Origin: Enterobacillus tribolii
GTDB taxonomy: Bacteria; Pseudomonadota; Gammaproteobacteria; Enterobacterales; Enterobacteriaceae
Direction: 5' to 3'
Length of the DNA: 64,000 nucleotides
Assembly: GCF_003363015.1 (NCBI RefSeq)
Contig: NZ_QRAP01000007.1
Location: 62,001-126,000, forward strand
The notes under the pieces: generated by a model
Database searches by the model: none
The model's input: only the letters and a program-made list of their open reading frames with translations
What the model was told of the DNA's origin: nothing
Made by a program: the position numbers and the translations under genes
Shown: positions 8,264-18,685 of the stretch, in pieces
Position numbering within the stretch: position 1 is the stretch's first letter
How the letters are laid out: each line of letters begins with the position of its first letter

Positions 8264-9730
8264 TCAGGCCATCAGCATGGCGCAGGCCTGTGCCGCGCCG
8301 TGTCGTTGCAGCGTCAGGTAAGCGTCGCAAACCGCACGTACGAAGGTTTCCTGTTGCGGCAGTTCGTCGCCGAATACCGTCCGCAGGCTCAGCAGGGCTT
8401 TCACCCGCGGGATTCCGTCCTCACTGGCGGCGACGGTCTGTTTCAGCGTGTCCAGCATCGGATCGCGGATATCAATGGGCTGTTGCCGATCGTCGATGCC
8501 GCCGACGTAGCGCATCCAGCCCGCCACGCCCAATGCCAGGCAGGGAAAGTCATTGCCGTGCGCCAGATGCCAGCGGATGGAGTCCAGCATGCGCTGCGGC
8601 AATTTCTGCGTGCCGTCCATGGCGATCTGCCAGGTGCGGTGCTTCAGCGACGGATTGCTGTAGCGCTCAATCAGCCGATCGGCGTACTGTTTCAGATCCA
8701 CGCCGGTGACGCGCAGCGTCGGCGCCTGCTCGTTGAGCATCAGGCGGTGGGCGGCGGCACGGTAAGCGGGATCCTCCATGCAGTCGTTAATGTGTTGGTA
8801 ACCGGCCAGATAGCCCAGATAGGCCAGGAAGGAGTGGCTGCCGTTCAGCATGCGCAGCTTCATTTCTTCATACGGCAAAACGTCTTTCACCAGCTCCGCG
8901 CCGGCGACTTCCCACTGCGGACGGCCGGCGACGAAATTATCTTCCACTACCCACTGGATAAACGGTTCGCAGGCGATGCCGCAGGGATCGGCTACGCCGA
9001 CGGCCTGCGCCACTTCATTCAGGGTTTCGTCGGTCGCTGCCGGTACGATGCGGTCAACCATGGTGCTGGGGAAGGTGACGTGTTGTGCAATCCAGGCAGC
9101 CAGCTGCGGATCGCGCGTTTCAGCCAGGCCCAGAACCGCATTTTTCACCACGTGGCCGTTTTCCGGAATGTTGTCGCAGGAGAGGACGGTAAACGGCGGC
9201 AGGCCGCGTTCGCGGCGCAGGCGCAGGGCTTCGACGATAACGCCCGCCGCCGTCTGCGGCGCATGCGGCTGGGCCAGATCGGCCTGTACCGCGGGGTTAT
9301 TGAGGTCCAGCTTACCGCTGCCCGGTTCGATGCAATACCCTTTTTCCGTGATGGTCAGCGAGACGATAGCAACCTGAGGCTCGGCCATTTTTTCCAGCAC
9401 GGCATTGATGCCGTCGAACGTCGGGTGCAGCGATTCATGCACCGAACCGATGACGATCGCCTGGTTTGCCTGCGCGCCTTTTTCCAGCACGGTATACAGG
9501 TGATCCTGCTCACGTAGCTGCGTTATCAATGCCTCGCCGCCAAACAGATTCACTTCGCAATAGCCCCAGTCGCCGCCGCTCTGGTTAAGAACCCGGTCGG
9601 TCAGCAGCGCCTGATGGGCGCGGTGGAAGGCGCCGAAGCCTAAATGCACGATGCGGCTTTTCAGCAAGCGGCGGTCGTAACGGGGGCGGCGGACATCATC
9701 CGGCAATGCGTGGGTGGCGAGATTGTTCAT
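8264..9730 (-). CDS. yeiQ: fructuronate reductase-family protein (YeiQ/UxuB)
   Basis: 488 residues, a polyol-specific long-chain dehydrogenase/reductase (mannitol dehydrogenase family). The Rossmann segment is RIVHLGFGAFHRAHQALL; the catalytic region holds MKLRMLNGSHSFLAYLGYL. UxuB reduces D-fructuronate to D-mannonate with NADH. The sequence and the length of 488 resemble E. coli YeiQ more than UxuB (for instance LREQDHLYTVLEKGA), but its setting beside uxuA and uxuR argues it performs the UxuB step. The start is set at ATG 9730 (CGGAG 6 nt before it); an in-frame upstream ATG at 9784 has no homologous sequence. Confidence 0.88.
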   Translation of the reverse strand: MNNLATHALPDDVRRPRYDRRLLKSRIVHLGFGAFHRAHQALLTDRVLNQSGGDWGYCEVNLFGGEALITQLREQDHLYTVLEKGAQANQAIVIGSVHESLHPTFDGINAVLEKMAEPQVAIVSLTITEKGYCIEPGSGKLDLNNPAVQADLAQPHAPQTAAGVIVEALRLRRERGLPPFTVLSCDNIPENGHVVKNAVLGLAETRDPQLAAWIAQHVTFPSTMVDRIVPAATDETLNEVAQAVGVADPCGIACEPFIQWVVEDNFVAGRPQWEVAGAELVKDVLPYEEMKLRMLNGSHSFLAYLGYLAGYQHINDCMEDPAYRAAAHRLMLNEQAPTLRVTGVDLKQYADRLIERYSNPSLKHRTWQIAMDGTQKLPQRMLDSIRWHLAHGNDFPCLALGVAGWMRYVGGIDDRQQPIDIRDPMLDTLKQTVAASEDGIPRVKALLSLRTVFGDELPQQETFVRAVCDAYLTLQRHGAAQACAMLMA

Positions 9731-10120
9731 GCTTAGCTCCGTTATAGAAAACAGCCATGGCGGGCCGGCGCAATCCGGCGGCATGGCATGAAGATATTAG
9801 ACCACTTACGCCGGGAAATCCCTTTTCAGTCTCAGTGAGCGGAAAAACGATCGCTTCTGACGTATATGGTGCGCTTGCAGTCTAAAGTGATATGACAGAA
9901 AATAGAATTGGTAGGTCCAAAAATATCGTCTGATCGTGAGTTGGATCAACCAATGAAAACGAAGGCTTTGACAGCAACGGCGCAAACCGTGAAGGTGGCA
10001 AAGCAACTATACCGGTGATGATTTGGTATGACAGCATACAGGCAGTATATTTCCGTGTGGCAATGCTGTCTGACAACCTCCGGTAAACCAACAAAACTAC
10101 CCACTGAGGGGGAAACACAG
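9731..10120. promoter_or_regulatory. divergent yeiQ/uxuA control region
   Basis: 390 bp without genes. Two TTGG-N5-CCAA sites of the same design as the uxuR operator lie at 9908-9920 (TTGGTAGGTCCAA) and 9941-9953 (TTGGATCAACCAA). A further half-like TTGGTATGACAG lies at 10023-10034. Their placing between divergent genes suggests joint repression by UxuR or ExuR. Confidence 0.65.
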
Positions 10121-11311
10121 ATGGAACAAACATGGCGTTGGTACGGCCCGAACGATCCCGTATCACTTGACGATGTGCGTCAGGCCGGGGCGACCGGGGT
10201 GGTGACCGCACTGCACCACATCCCCAACGGGGAAGTCTGGACGGTAGAAGAAATTGAGAAGCGCAAGGCGCTGCTGGCGGCCAAAAAACTGACGTGGTCG
10301 GTGGTGGAAAGCGTACCGGTGCATGAAGAGATCAAAACCCAGACGGGCGACTACCAGCGGCATATCGACAACTACAAGCAATCCCTGCGTAACCTGGGCG
10401 CCTGCGGCATCGACACCGTATGCTACAACTTCATGCCGGTGCTGGACTGGACGCGTACCGATCTGGAATACGAACTGCCGGACGGCTCCAAAGCCCTGCG
10501 TTTCGATCAAATCGCCTTTGCCGCGTTTGAGCTGCATATCCTGAAGCGCCCCGGCGCGCAGGCGGACTATTCCGCGCAGGAGCAGCAACAGGCGCAGGCC
10601 TACTTCGACGCGATGAGCGAGGCGGATGTCGCCAGGCTGACGGGCAATATCATCGCCGGCCTGCCGGGCGCGGAAGAGGGGTATACCCTGGATCAGTTCC
10701 GCGCGCGTTTGGCGGAGTACGACGGCATCGACAAAGCGCAGCTGCGCGCGCACATGGCGCACTTCCTGCGTGAAATCGTGCCGGTGGCGGAAGAAGCCGG
10801 CGTCCGGCTGGCGGTTCATCCGGACGATCCGCCGCGCCCGATCCTCGGCCTGCCGCGCATTGTCTCGACGATTGAAGACATGCAGTGGCTGAAAGAAACG
10901 GTAGACAGCATCAACAACGGCTTCACCATGTGTACCGGTTCTTACGGCGTGCGCGCCGACAACGATCTGGTACGGATGATCGAAACCTTCGGCGATCGTA
11001 TTCACTTCACGCACCTGCGCGCCACCTGCCGTGAGGAAAACCCGAAAACTTTCCATGAAGGCGATCACCTGATGGGCGACGTGGACATGTACTCGGTGGT
11101 GAAGGCGATCCTGAGCGAAGAAGATCGCCGTCAGCGCGCCGGCGATACGCGGCCGATCCCGATGCGTCCGGATCACGGGCACCAGATGCTGGACGACCTG
11201 AAGAAAAAGACCAATCCGGGCTACTCTGCAATCGGACGCCTGCGCGGCCTGGCGGAAGTCCGCGGCGTGGAGCTGGCGCTGAAGCGCGCTTTCTTTCCTG
11301 AGCTGAAGTAA
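10121..11311 (+). CDS. uxuA: mannonate dehydratase UxuA
   Basis: 396 residues, cytoplasmic TIM-barrel enzyme that removes water from D-mannonate to give 2-keto-3-deoxygluconate in hexuronate breakdown. Seen: [16 protein letters not shown] at the start, the metal/substrate segments [29 protein letters not shown] and IHFTHLR, and the C-terminal [15 protein letters not shown]. The start is ATG 10121 after a GAGGGGG site; the open frame extends 31 codons further upstream but without family similarity. It is divergent from yeiQ, which would supply its substrate. Confidence 0.94.
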   Translation: MEQTWRWYGPNDPVSLDDVRQAGATGVVTALHHIPNGEVWTVEEIEKRKALLAAKKLTWSVVESVPVHEEIKTQTGDYQRHIDNYKQSLRNLGACGIDTVCYNFMPVLDWTRTDLEYELPDGSKALRFDQIAFAAFELHILKRPGAQADYSAQEQQQAQAYFDAMSEADVARLTGNIIAGLPGAEEGYTLDQFRARLAEYDGIDKAQLRAHMAHFLREIVPVAEEAGVRLAVHPDDPPRPILGLPRIVSTIEDMQWLKETVDSINNGFTMCTGSYGVRADNDLVRMIETFGDRIHFTHLRATCREENPKTFHEGDHLMGDVDMYSVVKAILSEEDRRQRAGDTRPIPMRPDHGHQMLDDLKKKTNPGYSAIGRLRGLAEVRGVELALKRAFFPELK

Positions 11312-11332
11312 CGGCGAACGGAAGTAAACATG

Positions 11333-11360
11333 AAACCCTGCCTTTGCGGCGGGGTTTTTT
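11333..11360 (+). terminator. uxuA terminator
   Basis: Stem AACCC-T-GCC / GGC-G-GGGTT with loop TTTGC and a T-tract, 21 nt after the uxuA stop. Confidence 0.8.
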
Positions 11361-11377
11361 ATTGGCAGTGAAAATGA

Positions 11378-11403
11378 AACGTCCCGGGCAGAGCCGGGAC
11401 GTT
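11378..11403 (-). terminator. fadL terminator
   Basis: A perfect 10-bp stem (AACGTCCCGG) with a 6-nt loop; the minus-strand tail TCATTTTC is modestly U-rich. It lies 50 nt beyond the fadL stop. Confidence 0.6.
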
Positions 11404-11453
11404 GTAATGATCGTTGCTGATATCCGTCGGAGCGTTATCAGAAGGCGTCATTA

Positions 11454-12737
11454 TCAGAAGGCATAGTTAAAGCCGACGCCATACAGCCATGCAATACCTT
11501 CAGAACGGAAGGTGTAAGGGCCTTCGTTAACGGTGACGTGCTTACCGTGCATGTAAGAGACGCCGACATCGACAGAAGCGTCTTTATTGAAGGCGTAAGA
11601 GGCACCGGCGCTCAGCCACAGACGATCCTGATCCGGAATCGAGATCGAACGGGTCGAGGCGGGAACCGGGCTGTCATCGAACGCGATACCGCTGCGGAAG
11701 GTCCAGTTATCGTCATAGAAGTAAGTGGTACCCAGCGCGATGCGGTAAGCATCTTTGAAGCCTTCATCTTTATAGAACAGCGTTTGGCCGTTGCCGGTCG
11801 CTTTCAGCTCCTGGAACTGGCTCCAACTGGTGTAGGCCAGACTGTAATGTACCGCCCACTGTGGTGCGACGCGGTGGTAACCGGAGACTTCCCACATTTC
11901 AGGCAGGTTCAGGGTCAGAGAACCGCCCATGGTGTTACCGTCGGTGCCGTATGGCAGGCCGGCGGGTTTATAAGCCGGTGGCAGGTTGTTGATCATGGAA
12001 GGCAGATCGCTGCGGTAGTTACCGTCAAAATCAACCTTCACTTCGGAACGGTAGGTCAGGCCGAAGCGGTTTTTCTCATCCACCTCATACAGAATGCCCG
12101 CATTCCAGCCATAACCCCAGGCGTTACCGTTCAGGTGGGCAATTTTGGTGTTATTGGGCAGGCCCAGCGCTGCGCCGCTTTCGCCGGCGTAACGCTCAAT
12201 TTTGGCTTTGGCGTAAACGGCATCGAACCCAACGCCGAAGCTGAAGTGATCGTTGAGGCGATAAGCCGTGCTCAGGTTAAAGTTACCGGTGGTCAGGTCG
12301 GTGGTGCCGCCATAAGGACCGGCGGTGTAATGGTTGGAGAAATCCGTCGCCAGGCCGTAGTTGGACGTTATAGAGGCGCCCAGCGCCCACTGATCGTTAA
12401 CCGGATAGATAAAGTGCAGGTTAGGCACAACGGCGCTGTCCGCGATGTTATCCGCGTTCAGGCTGGCGCCGCTGGGGGATCTGCCGCTGATGTCTACGTT
12501 CGGGGCGATGAATACCACGCCGCCGGAGAAAGAAGGACGATCAAACATCATCATGGTAGCCGGGTTACGGCTGCCGGAGGCTGCTGTGTCTGCCATGGCT
12601 CCTTCACCGGAATAAGCACGGCCTAACCCAATGGCCGAAAATTCATTCAACTGGAAGCCCGCCGCATGGACGTTTGCTGAAACGATTGCCACTGCAATGG
12701 CTAATGCCGACTTTGTAAACAGGTTTTTCTGGCGCAT
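11454..12737 (-). CDS. fadL: long-chain fatty acid outer-membrane transporter FadL
   Basis: 427 residues. Signal peptide of about 25 residues (cut after NVHA), then the FadL N-terminal hatch [22 protein letters not shown] with the conserved SRNPA-type [11 protein letters not shown] segment, and a 14-strand beta barrel ending in an aromatic residue (NYAF). FadL lets exogenous long-chain fatty acids cross the outer membrane laterally for FadD activation. Two FadR-like sites lie just upstream. The order fadL-yfcZ-fadI-fadJ is the E. coli one. Confidence 0.93.
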   Translation of the reverse strand: MRQKNLFTKSALAIAVAIVSANVHAAGFQLNEFSAIGLGRAYSGEGAMADTAASGSRNPATMMMFDRPSFSGGVVFIAPNVDISGRSPSGASLNADNIADSAVVPNLHFIYPVNDQWALGASITSNYGLATDFSNHYTAGPYGGTTDLTTGNFNLSTAYRLNDHFSFGVGFDAVYAKAKIERYAGESGAALGLPNNTKIAHLNGNAWGYGWNAGILYEVDEKNRFGLTYRSEVKVDFDGNYRSDLPSMINNLPPAYKPAGLPYGTDGNTMGGSLTLNLPEMWEVSGYHRVAPQWAVHYSLAYTSWSQFQELKATGNGQTLFYKDEGFKDAYRIALGTTYFYDDNWTFRSGIAFDDSPVPASTRSISIPDQDRLWLSAGASYAFNKDASVDVGVSYMHGKHVTVNEGPYTFRSEGIAWLYGVGFNYAF

Positions 12738-13138
12738 GACCGAAACCTCATGTGTCTATTTTATAAACTATGTTACGCGCTGTAACAAAAGAAGCGCGGA
12801 TTGTAGAGTCCGTGAGTGATCCGACAAATCAGACCAGTGAGAAGAGTATAGGTCCGAGCCTTGTAGTTGTTGCAAGAATGTTTCATAAATTAATCAACTT
12901 TGATCTAAAAAAAGAGATCGGGGTAACAAAAATACGCACAATAGCAAAGTTCGTATTACATATCGGCAGCATTATTCATGCGTAAATGTGATTTTACTCA
13001 CTTAATGGGGTTCGTTTGCGTTGAAGCTAGTCTCTGAACCGGGAGAGGCGTAAAATACGTACGGAATTTATATTTTTTGAGCCGGATCATAAATTGGCAA
13101 CTATTCAGGCCAATTTGACCAGCGAGGAGAGAGTTGAA
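12738..13138. other. intergenic region, fadL to yfcZ
   Basis: 401 bp, AT-rich, with divergent promoters. The FadR-like sites at 12824-12862 belong to fadL. A run of A residues and weak promoter-like elements lie near 12900-12960. No gene was recognised. Confidence 0.45.
12824..12862 (-). promoter_or_regulatory. two FadR-like operators before fadL
   Basis: Reading the minus strand, CACTGGTCTGATTTGT (12824-12839) and CTCGGACCTATACT within 12846-12862 resemble the FadR consensus (CTGGTCNGACNTG) and the tandem fadL operators of E. coli. FadR would repress fadL until acyl-CoA accumulates. Confidence 0.65.
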
Positions 13139-13435
13139 ATGACTGATGCAATCAAAACATGTAACGCACAGGAAACTGCCGCCTGCTGCTGCGTGGACGT
13201 AGGCACCGTAATGGATAACAGCGACTGCACTGCTTCCTATCATCATGTTTTTGAAACAGAAAATGAAGCGAAAGCGATGCTGGAAATGCTGACGACGAAG
13301 GCGCGCGCAGTGGAATCAGAGCCGTGCAAAATTACCAGCACCATCGCCAAAGAAGCCGACGGCTATGCATTAACCGCGGATTTTCTTTTTGACTGCCAGG
13401 CTGAAACGCTGATTTTCCAATTAGGTCTGCGTTAA
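13139..13435 (+). CDS. yfcZ: YfcZ/YiiS family protein
   Basis: 98 residues of unknown function. The N-terminal cysteine cluster (AACCCVDVGT, Cys16-18) and the DNSDCTASY and ESEPCKI segments are family hallmarks, as is the C-terminal LIFQLGLR. The start is ATG 13139, 10 nt after a GAGGAGAG site; an in-frame upstream start is not supported by family length. It lies between fadL and fadI as in E. coli. The conserved cysteines suggest metal or redox chemistry, but this is unproven. Confidence 0.85.
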   Translation: MTDAIKTCNAQETAACCCVDVGTVMDNSDCTASYHHVFETENEAKAMLEMLTTKARAVESEPCKITSTIAKEADGYALTADFLFDCQAETLIFQLGLR

Positions 13436-13454
13436 TTTCCGCAAATTAACGAAT

Positions 13455-13480
13455 AAACGCGGTCTTTATGGCCGCGTTTT
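13455..13480 (+). terminator. yfcZ terminator
   Basis: Stem AAACGCGG-TC / GG-CCGCGTTT with loop TTTAT, followed by T residues, 20 nt after the stop. Confidence 0.8.
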
Positions 13481-13588
13481 TTATTTCCTGCTTCCGCCAC
13501 TTATTTTCCTTTCCGGGTCTGTGCGACCGCCCGCATATTTTCGCTTTCTCTGTTTGCCAGATGTAAAAAAATAGTTAATGATTCTGTT

Positions 13589-13605
13589 ATCAGGTCTGAC
13601 CTGTT
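13589..13605 (+). promoter_or_regulatory. FadR-like operator before fadIJ
   Basis: ATCAGGTCTGACCTGTT, with the perfect palindromic core AGGTCTGACCT, 40 bp before fadI. It matches the FadR consensus well; fadIJ is a FadR-repressed operon in E. coli. Confidence 0.7.
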
Positions 13606-13645
13606 CAACAATGATGATTTTTTCTTTTTTTAGCAGGAGCGAATG

Positions 13646-14956
13646 ATGAGTCAATCACATTCTCTGGTGACGCGGGCCGGTGACAGGATCGCCATCGTTG
13701 AGGGGCTGAGGACGCCTTTTGCCCGCCAGGCGACGGCATACCGGGGGATCCCCGCGGTGGATCTGGGGAAGATGGTGGTCAGCGAGCTTCTGGTGCGCAG
13801 CGGCGTGGCGCCTGAACAGATCGACCAGGTGGTCTTCGGGCAGGTGATCCAGATGCCGGAGGCGCCCAATATTGCGCGTGAAATCGTGCTGGGAACCGGC
13901 ATGAGCGTGCATACCGATGCCTACAGCGTATCGCGTGCCTGCGCCACCAGCTTTCAGGCCGTTGCCAGCGCGGCGGAGAGTATCGCTGCCGGAACGGTGA
14001 ACGTGGCGATTGCCGGCGGCGCGGATTCCTCATCAGTGCTGCCTATCGGCGTGAGCAGGGCGCTGGCCCTGACGTTGGTAGACATGAATAAGGCCCGCAC
14101 GCTCGGGCAGCGGCTTAAATTGCTGAGCCGCCTGAAGCTGCGCGACCTGCTGCCGGTTTCACCGGCGGTGGCGGAATACTCCACCGGACTGCGCATGGGC
14201 GACAGCGCGGAGCAAATGGCCAAGAGCCATCATATTTCCCGTGAGGCGCAGGATGCCCTGGCGCACCGTTCTCATCAGCGCGCGGCGCAGGCCTGGCGTG
14301 AAGGGCTGTTGCGCGATGAGGTGATGACGGCGTTTGTTCCGCCATACCGGCAATCGTTGGATCAGGATAACAACGTGCGTCTGGATTCGGAGCTGGCGTC
14401 ATACGCCCGCCTCAAACCGGCGTTCGATCGCCGCCACGGCACCGTTACCGCGGCCAACAGCACGCCGCTGACCGACGGCGCGGCGGCGGTGCTGATGATG
14501 AGTGAATCGCGTGCGGCGGCGCTGGGGCTGACGCCGCTGGGGTATTTGCGCAGCTTTGCCTTCAGCGCCATCGACGTGTGGCAGGACATGCTGCTGGGGC
14601 CGGCCTATGCGACGCCGCGGGCGCTGGCGCGCGCGGGCATTACGCTGGCGGATCTGACGTTGATCGACATGCATGAGGCCTTCGCCGCACAAACGCTGGC
14701 GAATGTGAAAATGTTCGCCAGTGAGCGCTTTGCCCGCGAGAAGCTGGGGCAGGACGCGGCGATCGGCGAAATTGATATGGAAAAATTTAACGTATTGGGC
14801 GGCTCGATTGCCTACGGGCATCCCTTCGCTGCGACCGGGGCGCGAATGATCACCCAAACGCTGCGCGAACTGCGCCGCCGGGGCGGCGGCCTGGGGCTGA
14901 CGACCGCCTGTGCGGCCGGCGGACTGGGCGCGGCGATGATTCTGGAGGTGGAGTGA
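13646..14956 (+). CDS. fadI: 3-ketoacyl-CoA thiolase FadI
   Basis: 436 residues, same length as E. coli FadI. It is the thiolase of the FadIJ beta-oxidation complex, cutting 3-ketoacyl-CoA to acetyl-CoA and a shortened acyl-CoA, and is most important anaerobically. The acyl-accepting Cys is at 99 ([11 protein letters not shown]); the second active Cys and the His lie in TACAAGGLG and YGHPFAATG. Of two adjacent ATGs (13643, 13646) the second has the better 6-nt spacing from AGGAG. It is followed directly by fadJ. Confidence 0.93.
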   Translation: MSQSHSLVTRAGDRIAIVEGLRTPFARQATAYRGIPAVDLGKMVVSELLVRSGVAPEQIDQVVFGQVIQMPEAPNIAREIVLGTGMSVHTDAYSVSRACATSFQAVASAAESIAAGTVNVAIAGGADSSSVLPIGVSRALALTLVDMNKARTLGQRLKLLSRLKLRDLLPVSPAVAEYSTGLRMGDSAEQMAKSHHISREAQDALAHRSHQRAAQAWREGLLRDEVMTAFVPPYRQSLDQDNNVRLDSELASYARLKPAFDRRHGTVTAANSTPLTDGAAAVLMMSESRAAALGLTPLGYLRSFAFSAIDVWQDMLLGPAYATPRALARAGITLADLTLIDMHEAFAAQTLANVKMFASERFAREKLGQDAAIGEIDMEKFNVLGGSIAYGHPFAATGARMITQTLRELRRRGGGLGLTTACAAGGLGAAMILEVE

Positions 14957-17121
14957 TGTCAGCAGCAGAGCATTCTGTGCAAGCACAGCAGCCATCCGTT
15001 GAAAACGGCGGAGCGTTTCAGCTTGAGGTGCGTCCCGATGGCATTGGCATCATCACCATCGACGTACCCGGAGAGCGGGTGAATACCCTGAAAGCGGAGT
15101 TTGGCGGGCAGGTTGAGGCGATTTTGCAGCAGGTGGCGCAAAGTAACCTGGAAGGGCTGGTGATTATTTCGGGGAAACCGGATTCGTTTATCGCCGGCGC
15201 GGACATCACCATGTTGGCCGCCTGCACCTCTGAACAAGAGGCCAGAACGCTGGCGCAGAAAGGGCAGGTTATCTTTTCGCGCCTGGCCGGGCTTTCCATT
15301 CCCGTGGTCGCCGCCATTCACGGCGCCTGCCTCGGCGGCGGGCTGGAGCTGGCGCTGGCGTGTCACCGCCGGGTTTGTTCCCTCGACGATCACACCGTGC
15401 TCGGCTTGCCGGAGGTACAGCTCGGGTTGTTGCCGGGCTCCGGCGGCACCCAGCGTTTGCCGCGCCTGATCGGGGCGTCGCGGGCGCTGGATCTGATTCT
15501 GACAGGCCGCCACCTGCGGGCGCGTCAGGCGCTGAAATCAGGATTGGTGGACGACGCGGTGCCGCAGTCGATTTTGCTGGAAACGGCAATCGCCATGGCA
15601 AAACAGGGCTGGTATACCCGGCCCCGCTTACCGGCAATGGAGCGCCTGCTCAGCGGCCCGCTCGGCCGCAGCCTGCTGTTCTCTATGGTGCGTAAAAAAA
15701 CGCTGGCGAAAACGCACGGCAACTACCCGGCGGCGGAAAAAATTATCCACGTGGTGCGTCAGGGGCTGGAGTACGGCAGCACGCAGGGCTATGAAGAGGA
15801 AGCCCGTGCGTTCGGGGAATTGGTGATGACGCCGGAATCCGCCGCGCTGCGCAGCCTGTTTTTTGCGTCTACCGCGCTGAAGAAAGAACGCGGCGCACAG
15901 GCGGAACCCGGCCCGCTCAAGCTGGCCGGCGTGCTCGGCGGCGGCCTGATGGGCGGCGGTATTGCCGCCATCACGGCGACCCGGGCGGGAATTCCGGTAC
16001 GCATCAAGGACATCAGCGAGCAGGGGATTAACCACGCGCTGAAATATTGCTGGGATCTGCTGAGCAAGCGCGTCGCCAAAAAGCGAATGAGCAACGCGCA
16101 GCGTCAGAAGCAGATGCAACTGTTGTCAGGCACGCTGGATTACAGCGGCTTCAGCCACCTCGATATCGTGATTGAAGCGGTATTCGAAGATTTGGCGCTG
16201 AAGCAGCGAATGGTGGCGGACGTTGAGCAATACGCCGCGCCGCGGACGGTATTCGCTTCCAATACCTCTTCGTTGCCGATTCATCAGATTGCGCACGGCG
16301 CCCGGCATCCGGAGAAGGTCATCGGGCTGCACTATTTCAGCCCGGTGGACAAGATGCCGTTGGTGGAAATTATTCCCCACGCCGGCACCAGCGAACAGAC
16401 CATCGCCACGACGGTGGCGCTGGCGCAGCGGCAGGGGAAAACGGCCATCGTCGTGGCCGACCGGGCCGGATTCTACGTGAACCGCATTCTGGCGCCTTAT
16501 ATGAGCGAGGCGGCCCGCTGCCTGCTGGAAGGCGAGCCGGTGGAGACGGTCGATCGCGCGCTGGTCAAATTCGGTTTCCCGGTGGGGCCGTTTGCGTTGC
16601 TGGACGAGGTCGGTATTGACGTCGGCACCAAAATATTGCCGGTGCTGGTGAAAGAGCTGGGCGACCGCTTTGCCGCGCCGGAGGCATTCGAGCGTCTGTT
16701 GCAGGACGATCGCAAAGGCCGCAAGAATGGCCGGGGCTTTTATTTATACGGCAAGGGGAAACGGGACAAGGCGAAAAAAGCCGATGCGGGTGTCTATCGC
16801 CTGCTCAACGTATCGCCTTCCGCCCGTATGGGCGAGGAGGCGATCGTGCAGCGTTGCGTGATGCTGATGCTGAACGAAGCGGCCCGCTGCGTGGAAGAAG
16901 GCGTGGTGCGCAATGCCCGCGACGGGGATATCGGCGCGGTGTTCGGCATCGGTTTTCCGCCTTTCCTGGGCGGGCCGCTGCGCTACATCGACACGCTGGG
17001 CGTCAGCCGGGTGGTAGAGACGCTGCGGGCGCTGGAGCAGCGCTATGGCGAACGTTTCGCGCCCTGCGGGCGGCTGTTGGATATGCAGCGGGAGGGGCGT
17101 AAGTTTCACGTGGAAACGTAA
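14956..17121 (+). CDS. fadJ: FadJ, fatty acid oxidation complex alpha subunit
   Basis: 721 residues. The N-terminal crotonase domain (about 1-190, with the [17 protein letters not shown] oxyanion segment) gives enoyl-CoA hydratase activity. The C-terminal half is 3-hydroxyacyl-CoA dehydrogenase, with the NAD site [13 protein letters not shown] near 320 and the catalytic [16 protein letters not shown] segment. It pairs with FadI. The ATG at 14956 overlaps the fadI stop by one base (TGATG), so the genes are translationally coupled; GGAGGTGG lies just upstream. Confidence 0.93.
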   Translation: MSAAEHSVQAQQPSVENGGAFQLEVRPDGIGIITIDVPGERVNTLKAEFGGQVEAILQQVAQSNLEGLVIISGKPDSFIAGADITMLAACTSEQEARTLAQKGQVIFSRLAGLSIPVVAAIHGACLGGGLELALACHRRVCSLDDHTVLGLPEVQLGLLPGSGGTQRLPRLIGASRALDLILTGRHLRARQALKSGLVDDAVPQSILLETAIAMAKQGWYTRPRLPAMERLLSGPLGRSLLFSMVRKKTLAKTHGNYPAAEKIIHVVRQGLEYGSTQGYEEEARAFGELVMTPESAALRSLFFASTALKKERGAQAEPGPLKLAGVLGGGLMGGGIAAITATRAGIPVRIKDISEQGINHALKYCWDLLSKRVAKKRMSNAQRQKQMQLLSGTLDYSGFSHLDIVIEAVFEDLALKQRMVADVEQYAAPRTVFASNTSSLPIHQIAHGARHPEKVIGLHYFSPVDKMPLVEIIPHAGTSEQTIATTVALAQRQGKTAIVVADRAGFYVNRILAPYMSEAARCLLEGEPVETVDRALVKFGFPVGPFALLDEVGIDVGTKILPVLVKELGDRFAAPEAFERLLQDDRKGRKNGRGFYLYGKGKRDKAKKADAGVYRLLNVSPSARMGEEAIVQRCVMLMLNEAARCVEEGVVRNARDGDIGAVFGIGFPPFLGGPLRYIDTLGVSRVVETLRALEQRYGERFAPCGRLLDMQREGRKFHVET

Positions 17122-17367
17122 ATATTCCGGCAGGAGTGTGACCCGGATCACCGCCCTGGATTCCTGACGAAGCGGGGTTCTGTACACGCCGGCAAGGTCA
17201 CGGTAGTTTAGCCGCAAGTGCGTTCAGGGCGAATTGAGAGTATAGTTCGTCACCATGGACAAAAGTTAATCAACGGGCTTCCGACGTTGACGATCCGGTG
17301 TTGTGCGCGCCCGCAGGGGATGCGCGGTTGATGCGGAAAAGCGCATTAATTGAATGTGAAATCAGGC

Positions 17368-17393
17368 CGAACGCCCCGTTTACGGGGCGTTCG
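17368..17393 (+). repeat. perfect hairpin in the sixA leader
   Basis: An 11-bp perfect inverted repeat (CGAACGCCCCG) with a TTTA loop ending 19 nt before the sixA ATG. It has no T-tract after it, so it is not a standard terminator. Confidence 0.7.
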
Positions 17394-17412
17394 CCACGAA
17401 TAGCGGTGTTCT

Positions 17413-17895
17413 ATGCAAGTTTTGATAATGCGTCACGGCGAGGCGGCGATCGCAGCCGCCAGCGATGCGGCCAGGCCCCTGACCGTTCGCGGGCATGATG
17501 AGTCAGTGCAGATGGCGACCTGGCTGCGCGCGCAGTCTTACGCGATCGATCGCGTACTGGTCAGCCCCTACCTGCGGGCTCAGCAAACGCTTTCTGCCGT
17601 GCACGAAGTATTAACCCTGCCGGAAACGGCGGTGACCCTTCCCGAACTGACGCCCGGCGGCGATGCTGGCATGGTGGCCGGTTATCTGGAAATGCTGGCG
17701 CGCGAAGGGGCGGAAACGGTGCTGGTGGTTTCGCACCTGCCGCTGGTCGGGTATCTGGTTTCCGCGCTGTGTCCGCAGGAAACGCCCCCGATGTTCGCGA
17801 CCTCGGCGATTGCCGAAGTGACGCTGGATAACGAAGGGGAAAACGGCGCGCTGGAGTGGCAGGTCAGCCCGGCGCACCTGTTGCTGAAAGCCTGA
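17413..17895 (+). CDS. sixA: phosphohistidine phosphatase SixA
   Basis: 160 residues, small histidine-phosphatase-fold enzyme. The RHG motif (Arg7-His8-Gly9 in MQVLIMRHGEA) supplies the catalytic His, and a second His lies in VVSHLPLVGYLV. In E. coli SixA removes phosphate from ArcB's HPt domain and from NPr of the nitrogen PTS. It follows fadJ as in E. coli, but a 291-bp gap with a perfect hairpin suggests separate transcription. It converges on smrB. Confidence 0.92.
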   Translation: MQVLIMRHGEAAIAAASDAARPLTVRGHDESVQMATWLRAQSYAIDRVLVSPYLRAQQTLSAVHEVLTLPETAVTLPELTPGGDAGMVAGYLEMLAREGAETVLVVSHLPLVGYLVSALCPQETPPMFATSAIAEVTLDNEGENGALEWQVSPAHLLLKA

Positions 17896-17938
17896 AAAAC
17901 GCCGCGTAAAAAATAACGCCTGTCGCCCGACAATCTCT

Positions 17939-17966
17939 CCGGAGCCGCGCCCTGAAGCGGCTCCGG
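17939..17966. terminator. hairpin between convergent sixA and smrB
   Basis: A perfect 10-bp stem (CCGGAGCCGC) with an 8-nt loop, in the 84-bp gap between the two stops. The T-tract is weak on both strands. Confidence 0.45.
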
Positions 17967-17979
17967 CGCGTTTACGCGG

Positions 17980-18510
17980 TTACCGCTCGTCCTGTTCCAC
18001 CAGGATCAGCAGCGCCGCATCTCCCCCCCATTCCCGCGAAGCCTGATGGAAGGCGATCACGTCCGGATGCTGCGCCAGCCACAGCGGCGTTTGCTGCTTC
18101 AGCACGTGTTTGCCGTGCCCGTGCATCACGCAGGCGCAGTAAACATGCTCGCGCCGGCAGGCGGCGATCATTGCGCCAAGCTCCTGCTTGGCCTGCATCT
18201 GCGTCAGCCCGTGCAGATCAAGGAACAGATCGGGCACGTAATCTCCGCGGCGCAGCTTTTTCAGCTCAAAGTGACTGGTTCCCGGCCGGACGTAGCGGGT
18301 CGGTCCTTCGTCGTCCAATTGCGGCTGGAATTCATCGGAAAAATAAAACGTCGCGTCGATTTGTTCCTGCAACAGCTTGCGCGGCGCGATCTGGCGCACC
18401 GGCCGGCGGGGAGGATGAGTGATGGTATCCTGCTTCAGCCTGCGCACCCGGCCTACGGACTCCCTGAACAGGGCGGCATCTTCAGGAGTAATGGTTTTGC
18501 GGTTTTTCAT
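17980..18510 (-). CDS. smrB: SmrB, Smr-domain ribosome rescue endonuclease
   Basis: 176 residues. A basic N-terminal extension leads into an Smr domain (about 95-172) with the signature DLHG at 98-101 and HGHG at 130-133. E. coli SmrB is recruited to collided ribosomes and cuts the mRNA between them, starting trans-translation rescue. It is divergent from prmB, as in E. coli. Length is within a few residues of the family norm. Confidence 0.92.
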   Translation of the reverse strand: MKNRKTITPEDAALFRESVGRVRRLKQDTITHPPRRPVRQIAPRKLLQEQIDATFYFSDEFQPQLDDEGPTRYVRPGTSHFELKKLRRGDYVPDLFLDLHGLTQMQAKQELGAMIAACRREHVYCACVMHGHGKHVLKQQTPLWLAQHPDVIAFHQASREWGGDAALLILVEQDER

Positions 18511-18685
18511 CGTTTGAAATAAGAAATTACGGGCTATTTCCTCAGTGTACCCTTATCCGGCGCTCCGGCTAAACAGAAAAGTCGCGGATCGCATGCGTGA
18601 CGGGCTGATTTGTTGCCGGCTTCATGGCAAACTACCGGATTATTTTCCCCGATTTACAGATACAGTCATCCCGCCGGAGGGTAAT

